The notes under the pieces were generated by a model. It did not search any database. It was not told the DNA's origin and saw only the letters and a program-made list of their open reading frames with translations. A DNA stretch of 17,597 nucleotides, taken from Actinomycetes bacterium. GTDB taxonomy: Bacteria; Actinomycetota; Acidimicrobiia; Acidimicrobiales; Bog-793. Position numbers and translations under genes: made by a program. How positions within the stretch are numbered: the first letter of the stretch is position 1; every line of letters begins with the position of its first letter. Positions 1 to 6,577 of the stretch are shown here, one piece after another. The DNA lies in NCBI GenBank assembly GCA_021821585.1, contig JAKACF010000019.1, positions 1-17,597 of the forward strand, read 5' to 3'.

Positions 1-1569
1 GTCGGCCGCGATCATCGACCAGGAGGTCTCGTGCCCCTGGCCGTGCGGGGCGGTCCCCGTCACCACCTGCACCTTGCCCGTCGGCAGGATGCGCACCGTC
101 GCCGCCTCCCACCCGCCGGCGGAGTACCTGAGCGAGGCGAGCACCCTCGAGGGCGCCAGCCCGCACATCTCCATGTAGGACGAGAGGCCGATGCCGATCT
201 GGTGCCGCTCCCCCGCCTCCCGGCGCCGCGCCTGCTCGGCACGCAGCTGCTCGTAGCCGGCCAGCTGGAGGGCCTTGTCGAGGGCCGCCTCGTAGGCTCC
301 CGAGTCGTAGACGAGCCCGGCGGCCGAGGAGTAGGGGAACTGCTCGGGGCGGATGTAGTTGCGCCGGCGGATCTCGGCGGGGTCGACCCCGACCCGGGTC
401 GCGAGGACGTCGATCGCCCGCTCGATGGCATAGGTCGCCTCCGGCCGGCCGGCGCCGCGGTAGGCGTCGGTCGGCGTCAGGTTCGTGAACAGCGAGCGGC
501 ACGAGAACGAGTAGGCGGGGACGTCGTAGACCCCGGTGTAGAGGAAGGCGCCGAGCAGCGGGACCCCCGGCGTGACGAGCTGGAGGTAGGCGCCCATGTC
601 GGCGAGCAGCCGGACGCGCACGGCCTGGATCCGGCCCCGCTCGTCGGCCGCCAGCTCGATCTGTTGGATCTGGCCCCTGCCCTGGATGGTGGCCTGGGTG
701 GCCTCCGAGCGGGTCTCGATCCAGCGCACCGGCCGCTTCAGCTTGCGGGCGAGGACGAGGGCGAGCACCTCCTCGGCGTAGACGTTGAGCTTGGAGCCGA
801 AGCCCCCTCCGACGCTCGGGGCGACGACCCGGAGAGAGGTCTCGGGGACCCCGGTCGTCACCGCCAGCATCACCTTCAAGATGTGGGGGATCTGGGTGGC
901 CGAGTAGACCGTGAACTCCCCGCCGAAGGGCTGAGGGACGACCACCACGCCCCGCGGCTCGATGGCGGAGGGGATGAGGCGCTGCTGGACGTAGCGGCCC
1001 TCCACGACGTGGGCGGCGCCGGCGAAGGCCGCCTCGACGGCGGCCTCGTCCGGCTTCAGCTCCCACACGTAGCTCGTGTTGGTGCCGAGCTCCTCGTGCG
1101 CGAGCGCCCGGTCGGCCTCGGCCGCCTCGAGGTCGACGACGACGGGGAGCGGGTCGTAGTCGACGAGCACGGCCTCGGCCCCGTCCCGGGCGGCGTACTC
1201 CGTCTCGGCCACGACGACCGCCACGGCGTCGCCGACGTAACAGACCTCCCGGGCGGCAAGGGGGAGGTGGGCGGGCTGGCGCATGTCGTCGGTGACGGGC
1301 CAGGCGCACGGCAGGGGCCCCGCCCACTCGCCCTCGAGGTCGGCCCCGCTGTAGGCGGCGACGACGCCGGGCACCTCGAGAGCCGGTGAGACGTCGACCG
1401 AGGCGATGCGGGCATGCGCCATCGGGCTGCGGACGAGGGCGAGATGGAGCGTCCCGCTCACCTTGAGATCGGCGACGAAGCGCGCCTCGCCGGTCAACAG
1501 CTCGGGGTCCTCCCGCCTGACGAGCCGCGTCCCGAGGACGCCCTTGCGGGGGGCTTCGGTGGCGGTCAT
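1..1569 (-). CDS. Molybdenum hydroxylase large subunit, form II CoxL/xanthine dehydrogenase family (C-terminus outside window)
   Basis: This is the catalytic molybdopterin-cytosine-dinucleotide subunit of an aerobic CO dehydrogenase/xanthine dehydrogenase-type enzyme, which hydroxylates a small substrate and passes electrons to the FeS subunit. The 523 residues present read open from an ATG at 1569 to the window edge; about a third of a normal 750-800 residue protein is missing at the C-terminus. Visible motifs are the N-terminal hammerhead (GTRLVRREDPELLTGEARF), SVGGGFGSK at residues 252-260 (cofactor loop), AYRGAGRPEA from residue 369, and GTAPHGQGHET near the break. The active-site loop is AYRGAGR, the form II signature, not the AYxCSFR loop of genuine form I CO dehydrogenases, so CO oxidation should not be assumed and the substrate is unknown. 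Its ATG overlaps the stop of the small-subunit gene (ATGA), implying translational coupling. A maturation factor or FAD subunit could lie beyond the edge. Confidence 0.93.
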   Translation of the reverse strand, partial: MTATEAPRKGVLGTRLVRREDPELLTGEARFVADLKVSGTLHLALVRSPMAHARIASVDVSPALEVPGVVAAYSGADLEGEWAGPLPCAWPVTDDMRQPAHLPLAAREVCYVGDAVAVVVAETEYAARDGAEAVLVDYDPLPVVVDLEAAEADRALAHEELGTNTSYVWELKPDEAAVEAAFAGAAHVVEGRYVQQRLIPSAIEPRGVVVVPQPFGGEFTVYSATQIPHILKVMLAVTTGVPETSLRVVAPSVGGGFGSKLNVYAEEVLALVLARKLKRPVRWIETRSEATQATIQGRGQIQQIELAADERGRIQAVRVRLLADMGAYLQLVTPGVPLLGAFLYTGVYDVPAYSFSCRSLFTNLTPTDAYRGAGRPEATYAIERAIDVLATRVGVDPAEIRRRNYIRPEQFPYSSAAGLVYDSGAYEAALDKALQLAGYEQLRAEQARRREAGERHQIGIGLSSYMEMCGLAPSRVLASLRYSAGGWEAATVRILPTGKVQVVTGTAPHGQGHETSWSMIAAD

Positions 1570-2021
1570 GGCGCCACCGCCGAGAGGACGGCCTTCACGA
1601 TGTTGTGGTAGCCGGTGCAGCGGCAGAGGTTGCCCTCGAGGCCCTCGCGGACGTCGGCCTCGCTCGGGTGGGGGTGCTCGGCGAGGAGCGAGCTGGCGGC
1701 CATCACCATCCCGGGGGTGCAGTAGCCGCACTGCAGCGCGTGGTGCTCCCTGAAGGCCTCCTGCAGCGGGTGGAGCGCACCGTCCGAGGCGAGCCCCTCG
1801 ATGGTGGTGACCGCAGCCCCCTCCGCCTGGACGGCGAGCATCGTGCAGGACTTCACCGACTCGCCGTTCACGAGCACCGTGCAGGCGCCGCACGAGCTCG
1901 TGTCGCAGCCGACGTTGGTCCCCGTCAGCCCGACGACGTCCCGCAGGTAGTGGACGAGAAGGAGGCGGGGTTCGACCTCGTCGGCCCGGCCCTTCCCGTT
2001 GACGGTGAGCGACACGCGCAT
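1566..2021 (-). CDS. [2Fe-2S] small subunit of molybdenum hydroxylase (CoxS/XdhC-like)
   Basis: A 151-residue electron-transfer subunit with two [2Fe-2S] clusters that carries electrons from the molybdenum site to the FAD subunit. The N-terminal plant-ferredoxin-type domain has Cys39, Cys44, Cys47 and Cys59 (GCDTSSCGACTV, then KSC). The C-terminal helical domain has Cys98 and Cys101 (QCGYCTPGM) and Cys133 and Cys135 (NLCRCTGYHNIV). All eight ligands are present and the length is normal for the family. The ATG at 2021 is preceded by a strong Shine-Dalgarno (GGGAGG) on the minus strand. It is the first gene of its transcript, since the next gene upstream is divergent. The order small-large without a medium (FAD) subunit before it differs from the common M-S-L order of cox operons. 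Confidence 0.96.
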   Translation of the reverse strand: MRVSLTVNGKGRADEVEPRLLLVHYLRDVVGLTGTNVGCDTSSCGACTVLVNGESVKSCTMLAVQAEGAAVTTIEGLASDGALHPLQEAFREHHALQCGYCTPGMVMAASSLLAEHPHPSEADVREGLEGNLCRCTGYHNIVKAVLSAVAP

Positions 2022-2097
2022 GCTGCCTCCCTCACGTTGAGCCTGTCCCGGTCTAGCACCCGGGCTGCCGGATTCCTAGGGCGGCGCGACGGGCACC

Positions 2098-2103
2098 TAG
2101 CAT
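2098..2103 (+). promoter_or_regulatory. Putative -10 box (TAGCAT) of a leaderless promoter
   Basis: TAGCAT fits the actinobacterial TAnnnT -10 pattern and ends six bases before the ATG at 2110. Transcription would therefore start at or next to the A of the start codon. No Shine-Dalgarno lies upstream of this ATG (the preceding bases are atcgcccc), which agrees with a leaderless mRNA. No convincing -35 element is visible. The call rests on spacing and composition only. Confidence 0.4.
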
Positions 2104-2109
2104 CGCCCC

Positions 2110-2907
2110 ATGTCGCCGCCTGCTGCGGGCCAGCTCGCCGTCCGCCCGCTCGCGACGACCGCGGAGCTCGACGCGGCCGCCGGCCTCCTCGCCGGGATCT
2201 GGCGGGAGCCGGGGGGACCGATCTCCTCCGACGTCCTCTCGGCCCTCGTGCTCTCGCGCAACTACGTCGCCGGCGCCTACGACGCCTCGGGCCGGCTCGT
2301 CGCCGCCTCGGTGGCCTGGGCGAGCCCCGAGCCGGTCGAGCTCCACTCCCATCTCACCGGTGTCGAGAGGTCCGCCCGCGGGAGAGGGGTCGGCCTGGCG
2401 CTCAAGCTCCACCAGCGCGCCTGGGCACGGGAGCGGCGCATCGCCTCGATCACCTGGACCTTCGACCCGCTGCAGCGCGCCAACGCCTGGTTCAACCTGG
2501 TCCGCCTCGGCGCCGTGGCGGAGAGGTACCTCGAGAACCTCTACGGCAGGATGGACGACTCGGTGAACGGCGACGACGACAGCGACCGCCTCCTCGTCCG
2601 CTGGGACGTCTCGGGCGACGACCCCGGGGCGCCGCGGCGGGCGCCCTCCGGCTCGGCACCCGTCCTCGTCGCCGGCAGCGACGGCCGTCCGGTCGAGACG
2701 CCGGCGCCGGCGGCGCGCCGGGTGGCCGTCGCCGTCCCTGCCGACGTCGAGGCGCTGCGAAGACGCGACCCCGTCGCCGTCGGGCTGTGGAGGTCGGCCA
2801 CCCGCCGCCTCATCGGGGGGGCCCTCTCGGGGAACGGGCGCCTGCTCGGTCTCGACGAGGAGGGCCGCTACGTGCTCGAGCGCACCGGCGGATCGGAGAC
2901 CGGGTGA
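2110..2907 (+). CDS. GNAT-superfamily N-acyltransferase, COG3375 type (candidate amino-acid N-succinyl/acyltransferase)
   Basis: A 265-residue GNAT-fold protein expected to move an acyl group from acyl-CoA to an amine. The acyl-CoA pyrophosphate loop is seen as RGRGVGLALK near residues 94-103. It is followed by the block characteristic of the COG3375 subgroup, ITWTFDPLQRANAWFNLVRLGA and YLENLYGRMDD (roughly residues 115-150), with DSDRLLVRWDV after it. The C-terminal segment ending in RYVLER also matches this subgroup. In Geobacillus a GNAT protein encoded next to N-succinylamino-acid racemase succinylates D-amino acids. Here the next gene, overlapping by four bases (GTGA), encodes that racemase family, which supports the same job. 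The exact acyl donor and acceptor cannot be read from the sequence. The start ATG lacks a Shine-Dalgarno and seems leaderless. Confidence 0.85.
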   Translation: MSPPAAGQLAVRPLATTAELDAAAGLLAGIWREPGGPISSDVLSALVLSRNYVAGAYDASGRLVAASVAWASPEPVELHSHLTGVERSARGRGVGLALKLHQRAWARERRIASITWTFDPLQRANAWFNLVRLGAVAERYLENLYGRMDDSVNGDDDSDRLLVRWDVSGDDPGAPRRAPSGSAPVLVAGSDGRPVETPAPAARRVAVAVPADVEALRRRDPVAVGLWRSATRRLIGGALSGNGRLLGLDEEGRYVLERTGGSETG

Positions 2908-4010
2908 GGATCGACGCCGTCGAGCTCGTCCTCGTCGAGCTGCCCCTCGTCCGCCCGTTCCGGACCTCGCACGGGACCGAGCTCACCAAAGAGGCGATCC
3001 TCGTCCACCTCGAGGGCCCGGACTCACACGGCTGGGGTGAGTGCGTCGCCGACCGGGCCCCCCTCTACTCCTCGGAGTTCAACGCGGCGACCTGGACCGT
3101 GCTGAGCGAGCTGTTCGTCCCGCGCCTGCTCGCCGCCGCGGACGTCGCCGCCTCCGACGTCGCCCGGCTGCTCTCTCCCTTCAAGGGGCACCGCATGGCC
3201 AAGGCCGCCCTCGAGATGGCCGTCCTCGACGCCGAGCTCACCGCCGCCGGCCGCTCCTTCCAGGAGTACCTCGGGGGCGAGGGCGAAAGGGTGGCCCCGG
3301 GGGTCTCCGTCGGCATCACCGACACCGTGGACGAGCTCGTCGCCGTCGTCGCCGCCTACCGGGCCGAGGGCTACGGGCGGGTGAAGCTCAAGATCGAGCC
3401 GGGCTTCGACCTCGAGCCGGTGAGGCGGGTGCGGGCCGAGCTCGGCGACGACGCCATGTTGCAGGTCGATGCCAACGCCGCCTACTCGAGGGCCGACGCC
3501 GAGCACCTCGCCCGCCTCGACGCCTTCGGGCTCCTCCTCGTCGAGCAGCCCCTCGACGAGGAGGACCTCCTCGGGCATGTCGAGCTCGCCCGCCGCCTCG
3601 CCACCCCCGTCTGCCTCGACGAGTCGATCCTCTCGGCCGACAGCGCCCGCGACGCCGTCGCCCTCGGAGCCTGCAGCGTCGTCAACGTGAAGGCGGGGAG
3701 GGTGGGCGGCTACCTCGAGGCCAAGGCCGTCCACGACACCTGTGTGCGCCTTCGGGTGCCGGTGTGGTGCGGTGGCATGCTCGAGACCGGGCTCGGCCGG
3801 GCGGCCAACCTCGCCCTCGCGACCCTTCCGGGCTTCACGCTCCCGGGCGACATCTCGGCCACGAACCGGTACTTCCACGAGGACGTCACCGACCCCTTCG
3901 TCCTCGAGGGCGGGTCGATCGCCGTCCCGAGAGGGCCGGGGCTCGGGGTCGAGGTCCACCGCGATGCCCTCGAGCGGTTCTCGACCCGCAGGTGGCGGGC
4001 ACGACGCTGA
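2904..4010 (+). CDS. menC: Enolase-superfamily o-succinylbenzoate synthase / N-succinylamino-acid racemase (MenC/NSAR family)
   Basis: A 368-residue muconate-lactonising-subgroup enolase protein that abstracts an alpha proton next to a carboxylate using two lysines and Mg2+. The catalytic set is KLK at 161-163 (Lys163), metal ligands Asp189 (QVDANAAY), Glu214 (LVEQPL) and Asp239 (CLDESI), and Lys263 (VNVKAGRVGG). Length and all five positions coincide, as I recall the numbering, with the Amycolatopsis racemase/OSBS. GMLETGLGRAANLALATLPG and TLPGDISATNRYF are also typical of this NSAR/OSBS subgroup. OSBS activity serves menaquinone synthesis; racemase activity acts on N-acylamino acids. No other men gene is nearby, while an acyltransferase precedes it (GTGA overlap, GTG start at 2904) and an amidase follows. 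Racemase function is therefore the better inference. The symbol menC names the family and does not assert a menaquinone role. Confidence 0.92.
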   Translation: MRIDAVELVLVELPLVRPFRTSHGTELTKEAILVHLEGPDSHGWGECVADRAPLYSSEFNAATWTVLSELFVPRLLAAADVAASDVARLLSPFKGHRMAKAALEMAVLDAELTAAGRSFQEYLGGEGERVAPGVSVGITDTVDELVAVVAAYRAEGYGRVKLKIEPGFDLEPVRRVRAELGDDAMLQVDANAAYSRADAEHLARLDAFGLLLVEQPLDEEDLLGHVELARRLATPVCLDESILSADSARDAVALGACSVVNVKAGRVGGYLEAKAVHDTCVRLRVPVWCGGMLETGLGRAANLALATLPGFTLPGDISATNRYFHEDVTDPFVLEGGSIAVPRGPGLGVEVHRDALERFSTRRWRARR

Positions 4011-5466
4011 GGGAAAGGCGGCGGCGCCCGGCGAGTACAGTCGGCGGATCGACGACGTCCTCTGGCTCGACGCGACGGCCCAGGCGGACCTCGTCCGCTC
4101 CGGCGAGGTCTCGGCCCGCGAGCTCGCCGAGGCGGCCATCGCCCGCATCGAGGAGGTCGACGGCGAGCTCAACGCGGTGATCCACCGCCGCTTCGAGCGC
4201 GCCCTCGCCGAGATCGACGCCGGGTGCGAGGACGGGCCCTTCTCCGGGGTCCCCTTCCTCGTGAAGGACCTCTACGCCGACACCGCCGGTGACCCGGCCC
4301 ACCACGGCAACCGGGCGCTCAAGCAGGCGGGTGCGACCGCCGCCTCCGACTCCTTCCTCACGGCCCGCTACCGACGGGCAGGCTTCGTCCTGCTCGGTCG
4401 GACCAACACCCCCGAGCTCGGGCTCGTCCCGGTGACCGAACCGGCCGCCTACGGTCCCTCCCGCAACCCCTACGACCCGAGCCGCTCCCCGGGGGGCTCG
4501 AGCGGGGGCAGCGCGGCGGCGGTGGCCGCCGGCATGGTCCCGGCGGCCCACGGCAGCGACGGGGGCGGCTCGATCCGGATCCCGGCCAGCATGTGCGGGC
4601 TCGTCGGGCTGAAGCCGTCGCGTGGGCGGACCACGATGGGCCCCGACCGCGACGAGAGCGGGCTGTCGGTCCAGCACGTCCTCACCCGCTCGGTGCGCGA
4701 CTGCGCCGCCATCCTCGACGCCACCGCCGGGCCCGCCGCCGGGGACATGGTGATCGCCCCGCCGCCCCGGCGGCCCTACGCGGAGGAGCTGAGGGCGCGA
4801 CCGGCCGGCCTGCGGGTCGGGCTGCTCGCCCACAGCCCGAACGGCCGGCTCCACCCCGACTGCGAGGCGGCCGTCCGGCGCGCCGCCGGCCGCCTCGAGG
4901 GTCTCGGCCACCGCGTCGTCGAGGAGCACCCCGAGGTCCTCGACGACCCCGGGGTGGCCCGGACCTTCCTCGCCCGCTGGACCGTGAATGCCCGCCTCGG
5001 CGTGCTCGGCATCGCCGAGCGGCTCGGGCGGGAGCTCGGGCCCGAGGACGTCGAGCCCCTCACCTGGGCGATGGCCGAGGCCGGGGCCGCCACGAGCGCC
5101 ACCGACTACGCCCTGGCACTGGCGGCGGGGGCGGCGTTCACCCGCCGGCTGGCGGGCTTCTTCACCGACCACGACCTCCTGCTCACCCCGACGCTCGGCG
5201 AGCCGCCGCCGAAGATCGGCGAGCTCGTGCCGCCCGCCGGGGACCCCTTCGCCACACAGGCGCGGACCGCCTCGCTCGTCCCCTTCACCACGCACTTCAA
5301 CGTGAGCGGGCAGCCGGCGATCTCGCTGCCGCTTCATCGAGACGCCGACGGGCTGCCGATCGGCGTCCAGCTGGTGGCGGCCTACGGGCGGGAGGACCTG
5401 CTCCTCGCCGTCGCCTCCGAGCTCGAGGAGGCGGCCCCGTGGGCGGCGGTCCGCCCAGGGGTTTGA
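3964..5466 (+). CDS. Amidase-signature-family hydrolase
   Basis: A cytoplasmic amide hydrolase with the Ser-cisSer-Lys triad of the amidase signature family. From the ATG at 3964 (500 residues), Lys101 (FLVKDLYADTAG), cis-Ser179 (PGGSSGGSAAA) and nucleophile Ser203 (DGGGSIRIPASMCGLVGLKPSRGR) are all present. The 24-residue Ser-Ser distance equals that of fatty-acid amide hydrolase (217/241). NVSGQPAISLP and GLPIGVQLVA near the C-terminus are also typical. The ATG at 3964 has GAGGT eight bases upstream and overlaps the racemase gene by 47 bases. No in-frame ATG, GTG or TTG lies between 3967 and the conserved domain near residue 29, so this start is the most economical. The substrate is unknown. 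Position suggests deacylation of N-acylamino acids, but amidases of this family act on many amides, and linear amide or nylon-oligomer hydrolysis is an alternative. Confidence 0.92.
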   Translation: MPSSGSRPAGGGHDAEGKAAAPGEYSRRIDDVLWLDATAQADLVRSGEVSARELAEAAIARIEEVDGELNAVIHRRFERALAEIDAGCEDGPFSGVPFLVKDLYADTAGDPAHHGNRALKQAGATAASDSFLTARYRRAGFVLLGRTNTPELGLVPVTEPAAYGPSRNPYDPSRSPGGSSGGSAAAVAAGMVPAAHGSDGGGSIRIPASMCGLVGLKPSRGRTTMGPDRDESGLSVQHVLTRSVRDCAAILDATAGPAAGDMVIAPPPRRPYAEELRARPAGLRVGLLAHSPNGRLHPDCEAAVRRAAGRLEGLGHRVVEEHPEVLDDPGVARTFLARWTVNARLGVLGIAERLGRELGPEDVEPLTWAMAEAGAATSATDYALALAAGAAFTRRLAGFFTDHDLLLTPTLGEPPPKIGELVPPAGDPFATQARTASLVPFTTHFNVSGQPAISLPLHRDADGLPIGVQLVAAYGREDLLLAVASELEEAAPWAAVRPGV

Positions 5467-5484
5467 GCGGACCGGCTCGCTCGG

Positions 5485-5502
5485 TATCAGGGTAACCTGA
5501 TA
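5485..5502. promoter_or_regulatory. Palindromic operator 1 upstream of the iron ABC importer
   Basis: TATCAGGGTAACCTGATA has perfect 7-base arms (TATCAGG/CCTGATA) around GTAA. It lies in a short, unusually AT-rich gap between the amidase and importer genes. AGG-N4-CCT geometry occurs in operators of DtxR-family metal repressors; for example it is embedded in the IdeR/DtxR consensus and in MntR/SirR-type sites. With an iron importer directly downstream, an iron-responsive repressor site is the leading inference. A TAACCT -10-like string lies inside the palindrome, so binding could block transcription. Confidence 0.6.
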
Positions 5503-5509
5503 TTTCTTG

Positions 5510-5523
5510 TCAGGTGATCCTGA
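5510..5523. promoter_or_regulatory. Palindromic operator 2, a tandem copy of operator 1
   Basis: TCAGGTGATCCTGA repeats the same 5-4-5 TCAGG-N4-CCTGA dyad. Its centre is 23 bp from that of the first palindrome, close to two helical turns. The repetition of both half-sites and spacer length makes a chance hairpin less likely. It ends 22 bases before the preferred importer start codon (GTG, 5546), so it would overlap or immediately follow the transcription start. Confidence 0.55.
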
Positions 5524-5545
5524 TCCACTGGAGCGCAGCCGAACC

Positions 5546-6577
5546 GTGACGCCCCCCCGCCCCCTTGCCGGGCTTGTCGTCCTCGCCGTCCTTGCCGCCG
5601 CCGGCGCCGGCCTGGCGGCCTGCGGCAGCCCGGCCGCCGACGGGCTCGTCCTCTACAACGGCCAGCACGAGCAGACCACGAGCGCGCTCGTCTCGGCCTT
5701 CGAGCACACGACCGGGCAGCGCGTAAGCATCCGCTCGAACGACGAGGACGTCCTCGCCGCCCAGATCGGCGAGGAGGGGTCCGCCTCGCCGGCCGACGTC
5801 ATCTACACCGAGAACTCCCCGGCGCTCGAGTACCTGGCCCGCCACCACCTGCTCGCCCGCCTCCCGAGGTCGGTGCTGGGCGAGGTCCCGTCCCGCTACG
5901 ACTCCCCCGGGGGCTACTTCGTCGGCGTCTCGGCGAGGGTGAGCATGCTCGTCTACAACACCCGCGACCTCCGCCGGAGCGAGCTGCCCCGGTCGGTGCT
6001 CGACCTCGCCAGCCCGAGGTGGCGCAACAAGCTCGCCATCGCCCCCGAGGAGACCGACTTCCAGCCGATCGTGACGGCGGTCGCGCATGCCTACGGGGCG
6101 AGCCGGGCGCTCGCCTGGCTGAGGGGGATCGAGGCGAACGGGGCGACCCATGAGTACCAGGACAGCGAGACCGTCACCTCGATGGTGAACTCGGGCCAGG
6201 CCGAGATCGGGATCGTCAACCAGTACTACTGGTACCGGCTGCGCGCCGAGGTGGGGCAGGCGGCCATGCACTCGGCGCTCGCCTTCTTCCGGCCGGGGGA
6301 TCCCGGCTACGTCGTCGACGTCTCGGGGGCGGCGGTGCTCGCCTCGAGCCGTCACCCGAAGGCGGCGGTCGCCTTCGTCGCCTTCCTCGTGAGCCGCCGG
6401 GGACAGAGGATCATCGCCCGCAGCGACAGCTTCGAGTACCCCCTCGTCGCCGGCGTCGCGGCGCCGGCCGGCGAGCGACCGCTCGACCGGCTGCAGCCGT
6501 ACCCGATCGGGCTCCCCGCCCTCGGGACCGGCGAGGAGGCCATCGGCCTCATGCGCGAGGCGGGCCTCGTCCCGTGA
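5546..6577 (+). CDS. Ferric-iron ABC transporter substrate-binding lipoprotein, FbpA-like
   Basis: The extracytoplasmic receptor that captures Fe(III) and delivers it to the permease encoded next. With a GTG start at 5546 (343 residues) it has a hydrophobic signal peptide and the lipobox LAAC with lipidated Cys26. The iron ligands known from FbpA (His9, Glu57, Tyr195, Tyr196) are all present as His41 (YNGQHEQ), Glu89 (IYTENSPAL), Tyr227 and Tyr228 (VNQYYWYRL). The offset of 32 residues is constant, so spacing is conserved exactly. TSMVNSGQAEIGIVNQYY is the usual iron-site helix region. An upstream in-frame TTG at 5507 would add 13 residues but would put the start next to operator 2; the GTG places the signal peptide better and has GGAG 12 bases upstream. 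The stop overlaps the permease start (GTGA). Probably iron-repressed through the two palindromes before it. Confidence 0.92.
   Translation: MTPPRPLAGLVVLAVLAAAGAGLAACGSPAADGLVLYNGQHEQTTSALVSAFEHTTGQRVSIRSNDEDVLAAQIGEEGSASPADVIYTENSPALEYLARHHLLARLPRSVLGEVPSRYDSPGGYFVGVSARVSMLVYNTRDLRRSELPRSVLDLASPRWRNKLAIAPEETDFQPIVTAVAHAYGASRALAWLRGIEANGATHEYQDSETVTSMVNSGQAEIGIVNQYYWYRLRAEVGQAAMHSALAFFRPGDPGYVVDVSGAAVLASSRHPKAAVAFVAFLVSRRGQRIIARSDSFEYPLVAGVAAPAGERPLDRLQPYPIGLPALGTGEEAIGLMREAGLVP

Noticed and set aside
31..1389. Long plus-strand open frame opposite the CoxL-type gene
   Set aside because: The minus strand reads a full molybdenum hydroxylase through the same bases; the plus frame gives Gly/Arg/Asp-rich sequence without domains, as expected from high third-position GC.
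1..1569. True CO dehydrogenase (form I CoxL)
   Set aside because: The diagnostic AYxCSFR active-site loop is absent; AYRGAGR is present instead.
3886..5337. Long minus-strand open frame opposite the amidase gene
   Set aside because: It is the antisense shadow of a clear amidase with intact triad; its translation is low-complexity Gly/Arg/Val and matches no family.
5507..5545. TTG at 5507 as start of the iron-binding lipoprotein
   Set aside because: It would put translation initiation at operator 2 and add 13 non-signal residues before the hydrophobic region; the GTG at 5546 gives a normal lipoprotein signal.
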